Shown piece after piece: positions 44,035 through 51,212 of a stretch of DNA of 64,000 bases. Every line of letters starts with the position of its first letter. Within the stretch, counting starts at the first letter, position 1. The stretch is taken from assembly GCA_017633255.1 (NCBI GenBank), contig JAGBPS010000007.1, positions 1 to 64,000 of the forward strand, given 5' to 3'. The position numbers and the translations under genes were made by a program. The notes beneath the pieces were generated by a model. That model saw nothing but the letters and a program-made list of their open reading frames with translations, made no database searches and was not told where the DNA came from. The stretch comes from Bacteroidales bacterium (GTDB lineage Bacteria; Bacteroidota; Bacteroidia; Bacteroidales; WCHB1-69).

Positions 44035-46419
44035 ATGACCTTACGGGACCTGAAAATTGGTCAGTTTGGCAAAGTCACACAGGTGGAGGGGAATGGTATT
44101 TGCCGGCAACATCTGCTGGATATGGGTATCATTCCCGGCACCACCATCAAACTGGTCAAGTACGCCCCTATGGGAGACCCCATGGAGGTTATGGTTCATG
44201 GTTATTCCTTAACTTTGCGTTTGGCAGAGGCGGAAAAAATTTCAGTACACAGAGCGGAACCTACTGACAGCACAACAAATGCTGATTCTACCCAACAAAA
44301 CGATTCGCCATTTACCCATCCTGAAGCACGTGTGGCGGAATCCCTGCACGAACACAACAGTCACCCCGGCTACGGTGAGGCTGGAATATATCATGATAAA
44401 AACCACGAGCGTCCTCTGTCAGAGGATACTGTTTTGACTTTTGCACTTGCCGGACAGCAAAACTGCGGCAAGACTACCCTATTTAACCAACTGACAGGAT
44501 CCAAACAACATGTCGGCAATTTTCCCGGTGTTACCGTTGACCGCAAAGACGGTGAAATACGAGGTCAGAAAAACACATTGGTCACTGATTTGCCCGGCAT
44601 GTATTCCTTGTCGTCTTACACTGCTGAAGAAAAAGTCTCACGGAATTTCATTCTGAACGACAAGCCCAAAGCGATCATCAACATTCTGGATGCCTCAAAT
44701 ATCGAACGGAATCTATATCTGACCATGCAACTGATGGAGATGGACATCCCTATCGTGCTGGCGCTGAATATGATGGATGAAGTTCGGCACAACGGAGGCA
44801 GTATCCGTGTCAACGAGATGGAAAGGATTTTGGGCACTCCCGTCATTCCCATTTCCGCGGCCAAAAATGAAGGTATTGATGAATTGGTGGAACATGCCAT
44901 TCATATCGCAAAATATCAGGAAAAACCTGTACGACAGGACTTTTGCGAGAAAGACGACCATGGTGGAGCCGTTCACCGCTGTCTGCACAGCATTATGCAC
45001 TTGGTGGAAGACCATGCTGAACAGACTGGCATTCCCCTGCGTTTTGCGGCCAGCAAACTGGTGGAAGGCGACACCAATATTTTGGATCGACTACAACTGT
45101 CTCAGAATGAGAAAGAAACATTAGAGCATATCATTTTGCAGATGGAAGAGGAGCGCGGCATGGACCGTGCCGCCGCCATGGCGGATATGCGCTACAACTT
45201 CATTCACAAACTCTGTGACAAAACCGTCGTCAAGCCCAAAGAAAGTATTGAGTATCAGCGGAGCAAGAAAATAGACCGCATTCTTACCGGCAAATGGACC
45301 GCCTTCCCGATTTTTGTGGTGGTTTTGTGCCTCATCATCTGGTTATCCATCGATGTGCTGGGGGCACCGTTACAGGAATTGCTAGACCAAGGCATCCAGT
45401 GGTTGGCAGGAGTATGCGGTTCCGCTTTAGCTGCTGCCAATGTCAACGAGACCGTACAATCTTTGGTGGTGGATGGCATTTTCGGCGGTGTGGGCAGTGT
45501 GTTGAGCTTTGTGCCCATCATCATCATACTTTTCTTTTTCTTGAGTTTGTTGGAAGATAGTGGCTACATGGCCAGAGTGGCCTTTGTGACAGACAAATTG
45601 CTAAGGCATCTTGGCTTGTCGGGGCGCAGTATTGTGCCCATGCTGATAGGATTCGGCTGTTCGGTACCCGCCATCATGGCCGCCCGCACCCTACCCTCCA
45701 TGCGTGACCGTCGCTTGACCATCCTGCTCACTCCTTTTATGAGCTGTAGTGCCAAAATTCCTATTTATGCCTTCTTTACCGCCTACTTCTTTCCACATCA
45801 TGGCGGATTGGTCCTTATCGGTCTATATCTGTTAGGTGTTACCGTTGGCATTATTTTGGCCCTGGTCAATAAGCTTATCTCGAAAAAAAGGAGTACCACA
45901 TCCTTCGTGATGGAAATGCCCAACTACCGCATGCCACAAGCCAAGAATGTGTTGCACCTGCTATGGGACAAGACCAAAGACTTCTTGCAGAAGGCTTTCA
46001 CCGTCATTTTTGTCGCCTCCGTCATCATCTGGTGCTTGCAGACCTTTGACTTCCACTTCAACGTGGTGGAAAACGGAGAAGGAAGCATGTTGGCCGTGAT
46101 AGCAGGTGCTATTGCACCTGTTTTCAGTCCGTTAGGTCTGGGCGATTGGCGTATTGTCACCGCTCTGATCAGTGGTTTCATGGCCAAGGAAAGCGTCATC
46201 TCTACCATTGGCGTGTTAGGAGGCATCAGCATCTTCACCATGGCCAATGTGGTGCCCATGCTGGTTTTCTGCCTGCTCTACACACCTTGTGTGGCCAGCA
46301 TCGCCGCCGTCCGCCGCGAGTTAGGTGGAGGCTGGGCGATATTTGTGGTCTTCTTCCAATGCGCCGTGGCATGGCTAGTAGCGTGGATCGCCTTTCTTGT
46401 TGCCGGTCTCATCCTATAA
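44035..46419 (+). CDS. feoB: Fused ferrous iron transport protein FeoA-FeoB
   Basis: The 794-residue protein imports Fe(II) across the inner membrane. Residues 1-75 are a FeoA SH3-like domain (LDMGIIPGTTIKLV). A His-rich linker (about 80-130: SHPGYGEAGIYHDKNHE) follows. The G domain starts at about 138, with the P-loop GQQNCGKTTLFNQ (from G140), the NFPGVT switch, DLPGMYSL (G3) and NMMD (G4). From about 420 come the membrane core helices with the two Gate repeats (GFGCSVPAIMAAR, LTPFMSCSAKIPIY). The FeoA-FeoB fusion is common in Bacteroidota. No Fur or DtxR box was recognised upstream; only 6 bp separate it from gapdh 2. Confidence 0.95.
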   Translation: MTLRDLKIGQFGKVTQVEGNGICRQHLLDMGIIPGTTIKLVKYAPMGDPMEVMVHGYSLTLRLAEAEKISVHRAEPTDSTTNADSTQQNDSPFTHPEARVAESLHEHNSHPGYGEAGIYHDKNHERPLSEDTVLTFALAGQQNCGKTTLFNQLTGSKQHVGNFPGVTVDRKDGEIRGQKNTLVTDLPGMYSLSSYTAEEKVSRNFILNDKPKAIINILDASNIERNLYLTMQLMEMDIPIVLALNMMDEVRHNGGSIRVNEMERILGTPVIPISAAKNEGIDELVEHAIHIAKYQEKPVRQDFCEKDDHGGAVHRCLHSIMHLVEDHAEQTGIPLRFAASKLVEGDTNILDRLQLSQNEKETLEHIILQMEEERGMDRAAAMADMRYNFIHKLCDKTVVKPKESIEYQRSKKIDRILTGKWTAFPIFVVVLCLIIWLSIDVLGAPLQELLDQGIQWLAGVCGSALAAANVNETVQSLVVDGIFGGVGSVLSFVPIIIILFFFLSLLEDSGYMARVAFVTDKLLRHLGLSGRSIVPMLIGFGCSVPAIMAARTLPSMRDRRLTILLTPFMSCSAKIPIYAFFTAYFFPHHGGLVLIGLYLLGVTVGIILALVNKLISKKRSTTSFVMEMPNYRMPQAKNVLHLLWDKTKDFLQKAFTVIFVASVIIWCLQTFDFHFNVVENGEGSMLAVIAGAIAPVFSPLGLGDWRIVTALISGFMAKESVISTIGVLGGISIFTMANVVPMLVFCLLYTPCVASIAAVRRELGGGWAIFVVFFQCAVAWLVAWIAFLVAGLIL

Positions 46420-46428
46420 CATTGTAAG

Positions 46429-46620
46429 ATGAACTGGCAGAGCTACTTGGTATTAGCAATTGTATTGGCATTGGTTGTACTTGCGGTGGTCATACACCAC
46501 CGCAGGGGCAGCCATTGTTGCAATACCAACAAATGCAACAATTGCAACAGCTGTAGCAACTGTGCCACCTGCAATCTATGCAAAGGTGCTTGCAAAGGCA
46601 TCGAGAATGCCAAATCTTAA
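46429..46620 (+). CDS. FeoB-associated Cys-rich membrane protein
   Basis: A 63-residue protein with one N-terminal membrane helix (6-23), a short basic turn (HHRRG) and a cytoplasmic tail with nine cysteines. Six of these are spaced as an unbroken Cys-x2-Cys series (KCNNCNSCSNCATCNLC). Small Cys-rich proteins of this kind follow feoB in many bacteria and may act as an iron or Fe-S sensing subunit. It starts 10 bp after feoAB. Confidence 0.85.
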   Translation: MNWQSYLVLAIVLALVVLAVVIHHRRGSHCCNTNKCNNCNSCSNCATCNLCKGACKGIENAKS

Positions 46621-46669
46621 TTTGCGCATTTGCTAATTATTTGTATATTTGCAAACAGAAACGCAAACA

Positions 46670-46745
46670 TTCACCATCTACCAACCGCCTTTCAAAACTT
46701 AAATTGAAAATCATAACATATTGACATAAAAGTGTTTTCGCTTTT
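46670..46745. repeat. Left copy of a 75-bp direct repeat flanking the toxin-antitoxin pair
   Basis: It runs from TTCACCATCTACCAACCGCC to a small hairpin AAAAGTG-TTTT-CGCTTTT. The right copy is at 47443-47517. The best conserved part, AACATATTGACATAAAAG plus the hairpin, differs by a single base over 31 bp. The hairpin may also end the feo transcript. Confidence 0.8.
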
Positions 46746-46768
46746 ATGGAAAGTTTGAGAAAAAAGTG

Positions 46769-46776
46769 TATTTTTG
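46769..46776 (+). promoter_or_regulatory. Putative -7 element (TATTTTTG) for mntA-hepT
   Basis: TATTTTTG lies 20 bp before the ATG at 46797, fitting TAnnTTTG. No properly spaced TTTG is present. Confidence 0.5.
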
Positions 46777-46796
46777 CAAAATAAAATATATTGACC

Positions 46797-47084
46797 ATGA
46801 ATACCGAAATGATAGAGACTATCCGAAACTACTTCAGCACCCAACCTGTGTTGAAGGCATGGTTGTTTGGTTCTTTTGCCCGTGGCGAGGAAACCGAGGA
46901 TAGCGACGTGGATATTCTAGTGGAATTAGATCATTCGCAACCTATTGGATTAGAGTTTATTCAAATGCAACTGGATTTACAAAACCTTCTGCGGAAACCC
47001 ATTGACTTGGTCTCTTCTCGAGGTCTTTCCAAATACATCAAACCATATATTGATACGGATAAAATCTTATTGTATGAATGCTAA
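46797..47084 (+). CDS. mntA: MntA-type nucleotidyltransferase antitoxin
   Basis: The ATG at 46797 (MNTEMIETIRNYF) gives 95 residues. The minimal nucleotidyltransferase motif GS-x10-DxD is exact: GSFARGEETEDSDVD. A downstream VELDHSQ carries the third acidic residue. In characterised MntA/HepT (type VII) systems the antitoxin adds AMP units to a Tyr of the HEPN toxin. The gene overlaps hepT by 11 bp. The pair is flanked by direct repeats. Confidence 0.92.
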   Translation: MNTEMIETIRNYFSTQPVLKAWLFGSFARGEETEDSDVDILVELDHSQPIGLEFIQMQLDLQNLLRKPIDLVSSRGLSKYIKPYIDTDKILLYEC

Positions 47085-47409
47085 AATCGCTGATTCTGTG
47101 AGAATACTTCACATTTTGGATGCCATTGCTGAAATTGAGCAATACATTCAAGGTGTGGACAAAGACACATTCTGCAATAATTCAATGATGTTTAATGCCA
47201 CATTGCATCAGTTGGAGATTATTGGTGAAGCGGCTAACGGGTTAAGTGAAGATTATATTATTAATCACCCTGATGCCCCATGGGCTCGTATTATCGGACT
47301 ACGCAATGTTATCATTCATGAGTATTTTGGTGTAGATGACCTTACAATATGGAGCATTGTTACCATTAATATTCCTCAACTCAAGCAGTATCTTTCCGAT
47401 ATAAAATAA
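47074..47409 (+). CDS. hepT: HepT-like HEPN toxin (DUF86)
   Basis: From the ATG at 47074 (MNAKIADSVRIL) the protein has 111 residues. Longer readings start inside mntA and are unlikely. The HEPN RNase motif R-x4-H-x-Y is present as RNVIIHEYF. The Tyr following the His is the expected target of MntA modification. Predicted ribonuclease toxin. It overlaps mntA by 11 bp, the usual arrangement. Confidence 0.92.
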   Translation: MNAKIADSVRILHILDAIAEIEQYIQGVDKDTFCNNSMMFNATLHQLEIIGEAANGLSEDYIINHPDAPWARIIGLRNVIIHEYFGVDDLTIWSIVTINIPQLKQYLSDIK

Positions 47410-47442
47410 CACAATATAATACAATAACATCAACTTGATTTA

Positions 47443-47517
47443 TTCACCAACCCCAACCGCCTATAGAAACCTAAGCTGAAAATTATAACATATTGACATA
47501 AAAGCGTTTTCGCTTTT
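47443..47517. repeat. Right copy of the 75-bp direct repeat flanking the toxin-antitoxin pair
   Basis: It matches the left copy (46670-46745) from TTCACC through CCAACCGCC to the hairpin AAAAGCG-TTTT-CGCTTTT. In this copy the hairpin is a perfect 7-bp stem. It is immediately followed by the long hairpin at 47523-47637, which the left copy lacks. Confidence 0.8.
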
Positions 47518-47522
47518 CTTTG

Positions 47523-47637
47523 TATCGTTGAAATCTCGACAATTTCGTATTGCAGTACACAGGAAAGGAGAAGCGCTCACGGTAGTATCCGTGGGCTTTC
47601 TTGTTTGTACTGCAGGTTGTCGAGAGCCTCAACGATG
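47523..47637 (+). ncRNA. Candidate structured RNA: 115-nt long hairpin
   Basis: Five collinear paired segments close on one axis: 47525-47531 with 47629-47635; TCTCGACAA (47534-47542) with TTGTCGAGA (47617-47625); TGCAGTACA (47551-47559) with TGTACTGCA (47606-47614); GAAAG (47563-47567) with CTTTC (47596-47600); and CACGG (47578-47582) with CCGTG (47589-47593). Between the second and third stems an asymmetric bulge (8 nt against 2 nt) remains. The strand is assigned from the downstream T-rich stretch at 47651-47657. The overall shape recalls 6S-like or attenuator hairpins, but I cannot identify a family, and it may be part of a mobile repeat. Confidence 0.45.
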
Positions 47638-47739
47638 AACAAAAAGTTCCACGGATTTTTTTGTGTTTGGACTTGAAGAGCGGAAACGGTTTCTAACCGA
47701 CAGAAATACAATAAGTACAAACATAAAAATGATATTATT

Positions 47740-48921
47740 ATGAAAAACCTTTACTTTTTTAGCACGATGATGCTCTTCGTGATGGCAGCTTTCTTGCCGC
47801 AGACTTTGAACGCACAAACCGAGGAAACACATGTAACTTCTTTTGGCACATACAATTTCGCCGGAAAACATTTCTGTATTTTGTCAAATATGGAAAACAT
47901 TTCCTCCGAGGATGTGGAATTCAAAGAATATGCCAGATACATTTCATACGTATTTCAGATGAGAGGCGGCATAGAAGTTTCTCCTCAATCCCAAGAAGCC
48001 GAGGTCTGTATTCTGATGAGTTACGACATCAAAGATGCCTCCTACGTTCGAACAATATCGGAACCTGTATGGGGGCAGACCACCGTTTCCTCTGTCACGG
48101 CATCAAAAAACTTTTTGGGAGGAACTGATTACAATTATCAATATAATTACGGGGTGGTAAATTACAGGCAATCCCAGCAGCTCGTGAATTCGTTCAACAG
48201 TTATATAGATTTATTCGCTTATGAATTGTCATCTAACCAAAACGAACAACAGAAAATGGTTTGGAAAGGATATGCCCAATGCAATAGTCATGAGAACAAT
48301 CTGCTTAGGCTTTTTCCAAGTATGGCGCTGACAATTTATCTTACAGTAGGTAGAACCTCTGAAGACGACTGGTCAAAATGCACCGGCTTAGTCACCAATA
48401 CATTAACTAATTTTTTCAAGGCAGGCGATTTCTGCAAGAAGAATTATACTTTTTGTCCATATGTTGAGAATGGTTGGGAACAAAGAAACACGCATCCCTC
48501 AATGACAGTGCCCAATGTGTTTGCTCCTTGGGTAATACAAAAGAATTCATCGAATACCATTGTGCTAATGGAGGCACGATGGGATTGGAGTTCAATAAAG
48601 ATTGGCTCATATCTATACTATAATAGTGACTCATATAGACAACTATTATATTACAGATTCTTCAAGAATACCTACATTCTATATAATGGACAAAAATACG
48701 AGTGCCAATATGCGGAAACTGTCCACAGGAAAAAAATCAAACTAGGGAAAATGGTCACAGCGAAAGGTAATGAAGTGTATAATGGATCTTCCATGTTTTA
48801 TCTGATATTTCCGCCTCTTCCAGACGACGCCAACGTTATTGAAATCATCAGCCAGAAGCAAAAGAATAGCAGCTCAAAAGATGACATTATATGGAGAGGG
48901 GTTCATTTGAGGAATTGGTAA
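47740..48921 (+). CDS. Exported hypothetical protein
   Basis: The 393-residue product has a signal peptide (about 1-25, ending LNA). The early mature part (CILSNMENISSEDVEFKEYA, then EAEVCILMSYDIKDASY) resembles the DUF4136-type pattern of small envelope proteins. The second half is Tyr/Trp-rich and beta-like, with no motif I can name. No membrane helix follows the signal. It is followed after 55 bp by a T9SS domain remnant in the same direction, which may once have been part of another gene. Confidence 0.7.
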   Translation: MKNLYFFSTMMLFVMAAFLPQTLNAQTEETHVTSFGTYNFAGKHFCILSNMENISSEDVEFKEYARYISYVFQMRGGIEVSPQSQEAEVCILMSYDIKDASYVRTISEPVWGQTTVSSVTASKNFLGGTDYNYQYNYGVVNYRQSQQLVNSFNSYIDLFAYELSSNQNEQQKMVWKGYAQCNSHENNLLRLFPSMALTIYLTVGRTSEDDWSKCTGLVTNTLTNFFKAGDFCKKNYTFCPYVENGWEQRNTHPSMTVPNVFAPWVIQKNSSNTIVLMEARWDWSSIKIGSYLYYNSDSYRQLLYYRFFKNTYILYNGQKYECQYAETVHRKKIKLGKMVTAKGNEVYNGSSMFYLIFPPLPDDANVIEIISQKQKNSSSKDDIIWRGVHLRNW

Positions 48922-48976
48922 TATACATTCAAAAATTTTTTTTGAATGCGGACAGTGTAATAAATACCACAATATA

Positions 48977-49435
48977 TTGCATATTCCGCCCTATACCCGT
49001 TCACTCCAAGGCAACACCCAGTCGGAAAACACATCTAATCATCAGTATGTAATACATAATCTTCAAAATGCCAACTATTATTGGCGGGTTAAATCTGTTT
49101 GCTCTTTTGGCGAGAGCAATTTCGTCAATGGTAACAATATTGTTACGGGTATTACCAATCATAATAACGAGCAGATGCTACAGCTTTATCCCAACCCCAC
49201 GAAAGACCTTGTCAATGTACAATTAACAATTAACAATGAACAATTAGGCGAGGTGGGCATTCAAGTATTTGATGTATATGGAAGATTGTTGGAGGTGATC
49301 AATATGGCGGACGCACGAGGTGCGTCCCTACAAACTGCGCAAATCGACCTGTCACAATATGCCAAGGGTGTGTATTTCGTGAAGGCGGTGAGCGAAGGTA
49401 AGGTCATCGCTGTAAGGAAAGTGGTGAAGAGATAA
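48977..49435 (+). pseudogene. C-terminal remnant of a secreted protein with a T9SS type A sorting domain
   Basis: The frame begins at a TTG with no signal peptide. It encodes the end of a fibronectin-like domain (YYWRVKSVCSFGESNF) followed by a complete type A sorting domain (LYPNPTKDLVNVQL to RKVVKR). A sorting domain without an export signal cannot be reached by type IX secretion, so this is most likely the 3' end of a decayed gene. Two repeat elements are embedded in frame: ACAATTAACAATGAACAATT-like DNA (giving LTINNEQL) and the GGACGCAC-GAG-GTGCGTCC hairpin at 49309-49327 (giving ADARGAS). Confidence 0.65.
49309..49327. repeat. GGACGCAC palindrome inside the T9SS remnant
   Basis: GGACGCAC (49309-49316), spacer GAG, GTGCGTCC (49320-49327), then CTAC. 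It belongs to the same family as 105-183 and 49495-49534 but lies within a reading frame and does not break it. Confidence 0.75.
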
Positions 49436-49436
49436 C

Positions 49437-49496
49437 ATGGAGGCGATTGCGAGACGCAATCGCTTACCACCCTCTGCGAGATGCAGAGGGCTCCAT
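49437..49496. repeat. Three-way-junction repeat after the T9SS remnant
   Basis: Outer stem ATGGAG (49437-49442) / CTCCAT (49491-49496) encloses two perfect hairpins: GCGATTGCG-AGA-CGCAATCGC (49443-49463) and CCCTCTGC-GAGAT-GCAGAGGG (49470-49490). Both hairpins share the loop-closing pattern TGCGAGAYGCA. It starts two bases after the stop codon and runs into the 40-bp palindrome. Confidence 0.8.
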
Positions 49497-49534
49497 ACAA
49501 AAAGAGACGCACGGCCGTGCGTCTCTTTTTGTAT
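49495..49534. terminator. Perfect 40-bp palindrome, probable bidirectional terminator
   Basis: Both 20-bp arms (49495-49514 and 49515-49534) are exact inverted copies with no spacer, centred on ACGGCCGT. An A5 tract on the left and a T5 tract on the right flank the GC-rich core AGAGACGCACGG. It lies between the convergent T9SS remnant and the efflux outer-membrane gene, so a terminator role on both strands fits. Confidence 0.75.
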
Positions 49535-49599
49535 GCCTGCTAATCAGTGGGCGCTTTGTTATTTTACCTTAGAGCCATCCCTTTGCGAGGACACATGAC

Positions 49600-50955
49600 T
49601 TATTTAGTTTCATGGGTGCCGAAACCGCCCAGTGCTGAGTAAAGATTGATGAGCGCCTGAATGCCTTCGTATTGGTTCTGCACTTGCAAGAGTTGTGCTG
49701 ACAGCAGCGATTCCTGAGCAGTGAGCACCTCCAGATAAGTAGTGGAGCCATGTTGCATTAATGCGGAAGTGGCATCGTACGCCTGTTGGAGCGAATTGAC
49801 ACGGTTTTCAATCAATACGGCTTTCTGTCCGGCCGTTTGGCAGTTGTGGAGATAGGTGTAAACCTCTTTACCTGCATCCAGCAACGCCTGCTCAAACTCA
49901 AGTCTTGCCTTCTCCTGGTCCAATTTCGCATTCTTGAGTTGGGCACTGAGTTTTCCGGCTTCTAAGATGGGCTGCGTGAGCGAGGCCACCGCCTGCCCTA
50001 TCATCTGGGCAGGACTGAATGCCGCTCCGAAGAGTCCTTCAATAGTAAGCGTGGGATAGAAACTCTGACGGGCCTGTTGGGTGCTGTAATAAGCAAGCTC
50101 CATATTGCGTTCGGCCATACGCACGTCGGGACGGGCGTCAAGGAGGCGGACAGGAAGTCCTAAATGCAGCTGCTCCGGCATCTGGAAGGCACCGAAAGAA
50201 GCACGTTCAATGTGATGAGGCGGCTCAGCAAGCAGGTTGCAGGGTGTTGCTTCCGTGGTGAGGATGGTGTTGCGCAAATCGATGATTTCCGTTTTCACCG
50301 ATGACACCGATGCTTCCATCTGATAGACGGCGGGACTTTCGTAAATACCAGCATCAAACAAGGCACGGGCCGATTCCAGCGACTCTTCCCACAATTGTTC
50401 TGTCTGTTCCTCAATTTCCAGCTCGCGGTCAAGCATCACCAAGGTATAGTAAAGGTTCGCGACATTGGCGGCCAGACTGACCTGCACGGCCTGCTTGTAA
50501 TCCTCCGCATAGGCGGCTTGGGCTTTCGCTTTGCGCACCCCTGTGGTGGTCTGCCCGAAAATGCCTATCTGCCAGCTGGCGCTGAGGGGAATCTGGGCAG
50601 AGAAGGAACTTCCTCCCTGATAAGCGTAAGTGGCATTCGGTGTGAAAGATAGCATGGGCGCATAGCCCCATTTCGCTGATTTCACACTGTTCTGCGCCTG
50701 CTCGATGGAGAGCTGGGCCGACCGCAAATCGGTATTGTTGGCCAGCGCAGTCTCGATGAGTCGCTGCAGCTGCGGGTCTGTGAAAACGGAGCGCCAGTCC
50801 ATGTCGCCCATGGAGACGGTGTCCTGCGGGTTCACCACATCGCCCATCACGTCGTTCCGGACGGTGGCATCAGACTGATATTTCCGGTAAAGGTTGCAGC
50901 TGGCAAGGAGCACCATCGCTGCTAATATCATTATATATACGTGTCTGTTTTTCAT
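49600..50955 (-). CDS. TolC/OprM family outer membrane efflux lipoprotein
   Basis: The start at 50955 gives a lipoprotein signal (MKNRHVYIMILAAMVLLASC) and a protein of 451 residues; an upstream in-frame start is unlikely. The two outer-membrane efflux (OEP) repeats are recognisable by the DWRSVFTDPQLQRLIETAL start, long alternating Ala/Gln helices and LLDARPDVRMAERNME. It forms the outer-membrane channel for the RND pump encoded upstream. Third gene of the operon; about 257 bp containing tandem repeats separate it from the permease gene. Confidence 0.9.
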   Translation of the reverse strand: MKNRHVYIMILAAMVLLASCNLYRKYQSDATVRNDVMGDVVNPQDTVSMGDMDWRSVFTDPQLQRLIETALANNTDLRSAQLSIEQAQNSVKSAKWGYAPMLSFTPNATYAYQGGSSFSAQIPLSASWQIGIFGQTTTGVRKAKAQAAYAEDYKQAVQVSLAANVANLYYTLVMLDRELEIEEQTEQLWEESLESARALFDAGIYESPAVYQMEASVSSVKTEIIDLRNTILTTEATPCNLLAEPPHHIERASFGAFQMPEQLHLGLPVRLLDARPDVRMAERNMELAYYSTQQARQSFYPTLTIEGLFGAAFSPAQMIGQAVASLTQPILEAGKLSAQLKNAKLDQEKARLEFEQALLDAGKEVYTYLHNCQTAGQKAVLIENRVNSLQQAYDATSALMQHGSTTYLEVLTAQESLLSAQLLQVQNQYEGIQALINLYSALGGFGTHETK

Positions 50956-51048
50956 ATTACTTTTACTTTTTATATCCCCCACCCTACGGCTGCGCCGCGT
51001 GTGAAGATATTGATTCCCATCCTTTGTTCCCCCACACTACGGCTACGC

Positions 51049-51197
51049 CTTATGCGGGGTTAATTGCACTTCGTGCGTCTTGTCTCTTCGAGACTGCTCA
51101 GGGCAGACCGCTTCCGCGAACCCCCACATTGCGCTCCTTCGTCGCTTATGCGGGGTTATTTGCACTTCGTGCGTCTGGTCTCTTCGAGACTGCTCAA
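51049..51197. repeat. Tandem 96-bp repeat between RND permease and outer-membrane genes
   Basis: Segments 51049-51101 and 51145-51197 are nearly identical over 53 bp (a few mismatches), with a period of 96 bp. Each contains two small hairpins with TTC loops, GCAC-TTC-GTGC and TCTC-TTC-GAGA. The linkers between copies (CCCCCACACTACGG / CCCCCACATTGCGC) are also related, and a third, weaker copy begins near 50978. No gene is visible in 50956-51212. Confidence 0.8.
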
Positions 51198-51212
51198 GGT
51201 ATATTATGTTCA

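Noticed and set aside
51049..51197. CRISPR-like array
   Set aside because: Only two to three copies at a 96-bp period, with related rather than unique spacers and no cas genes.
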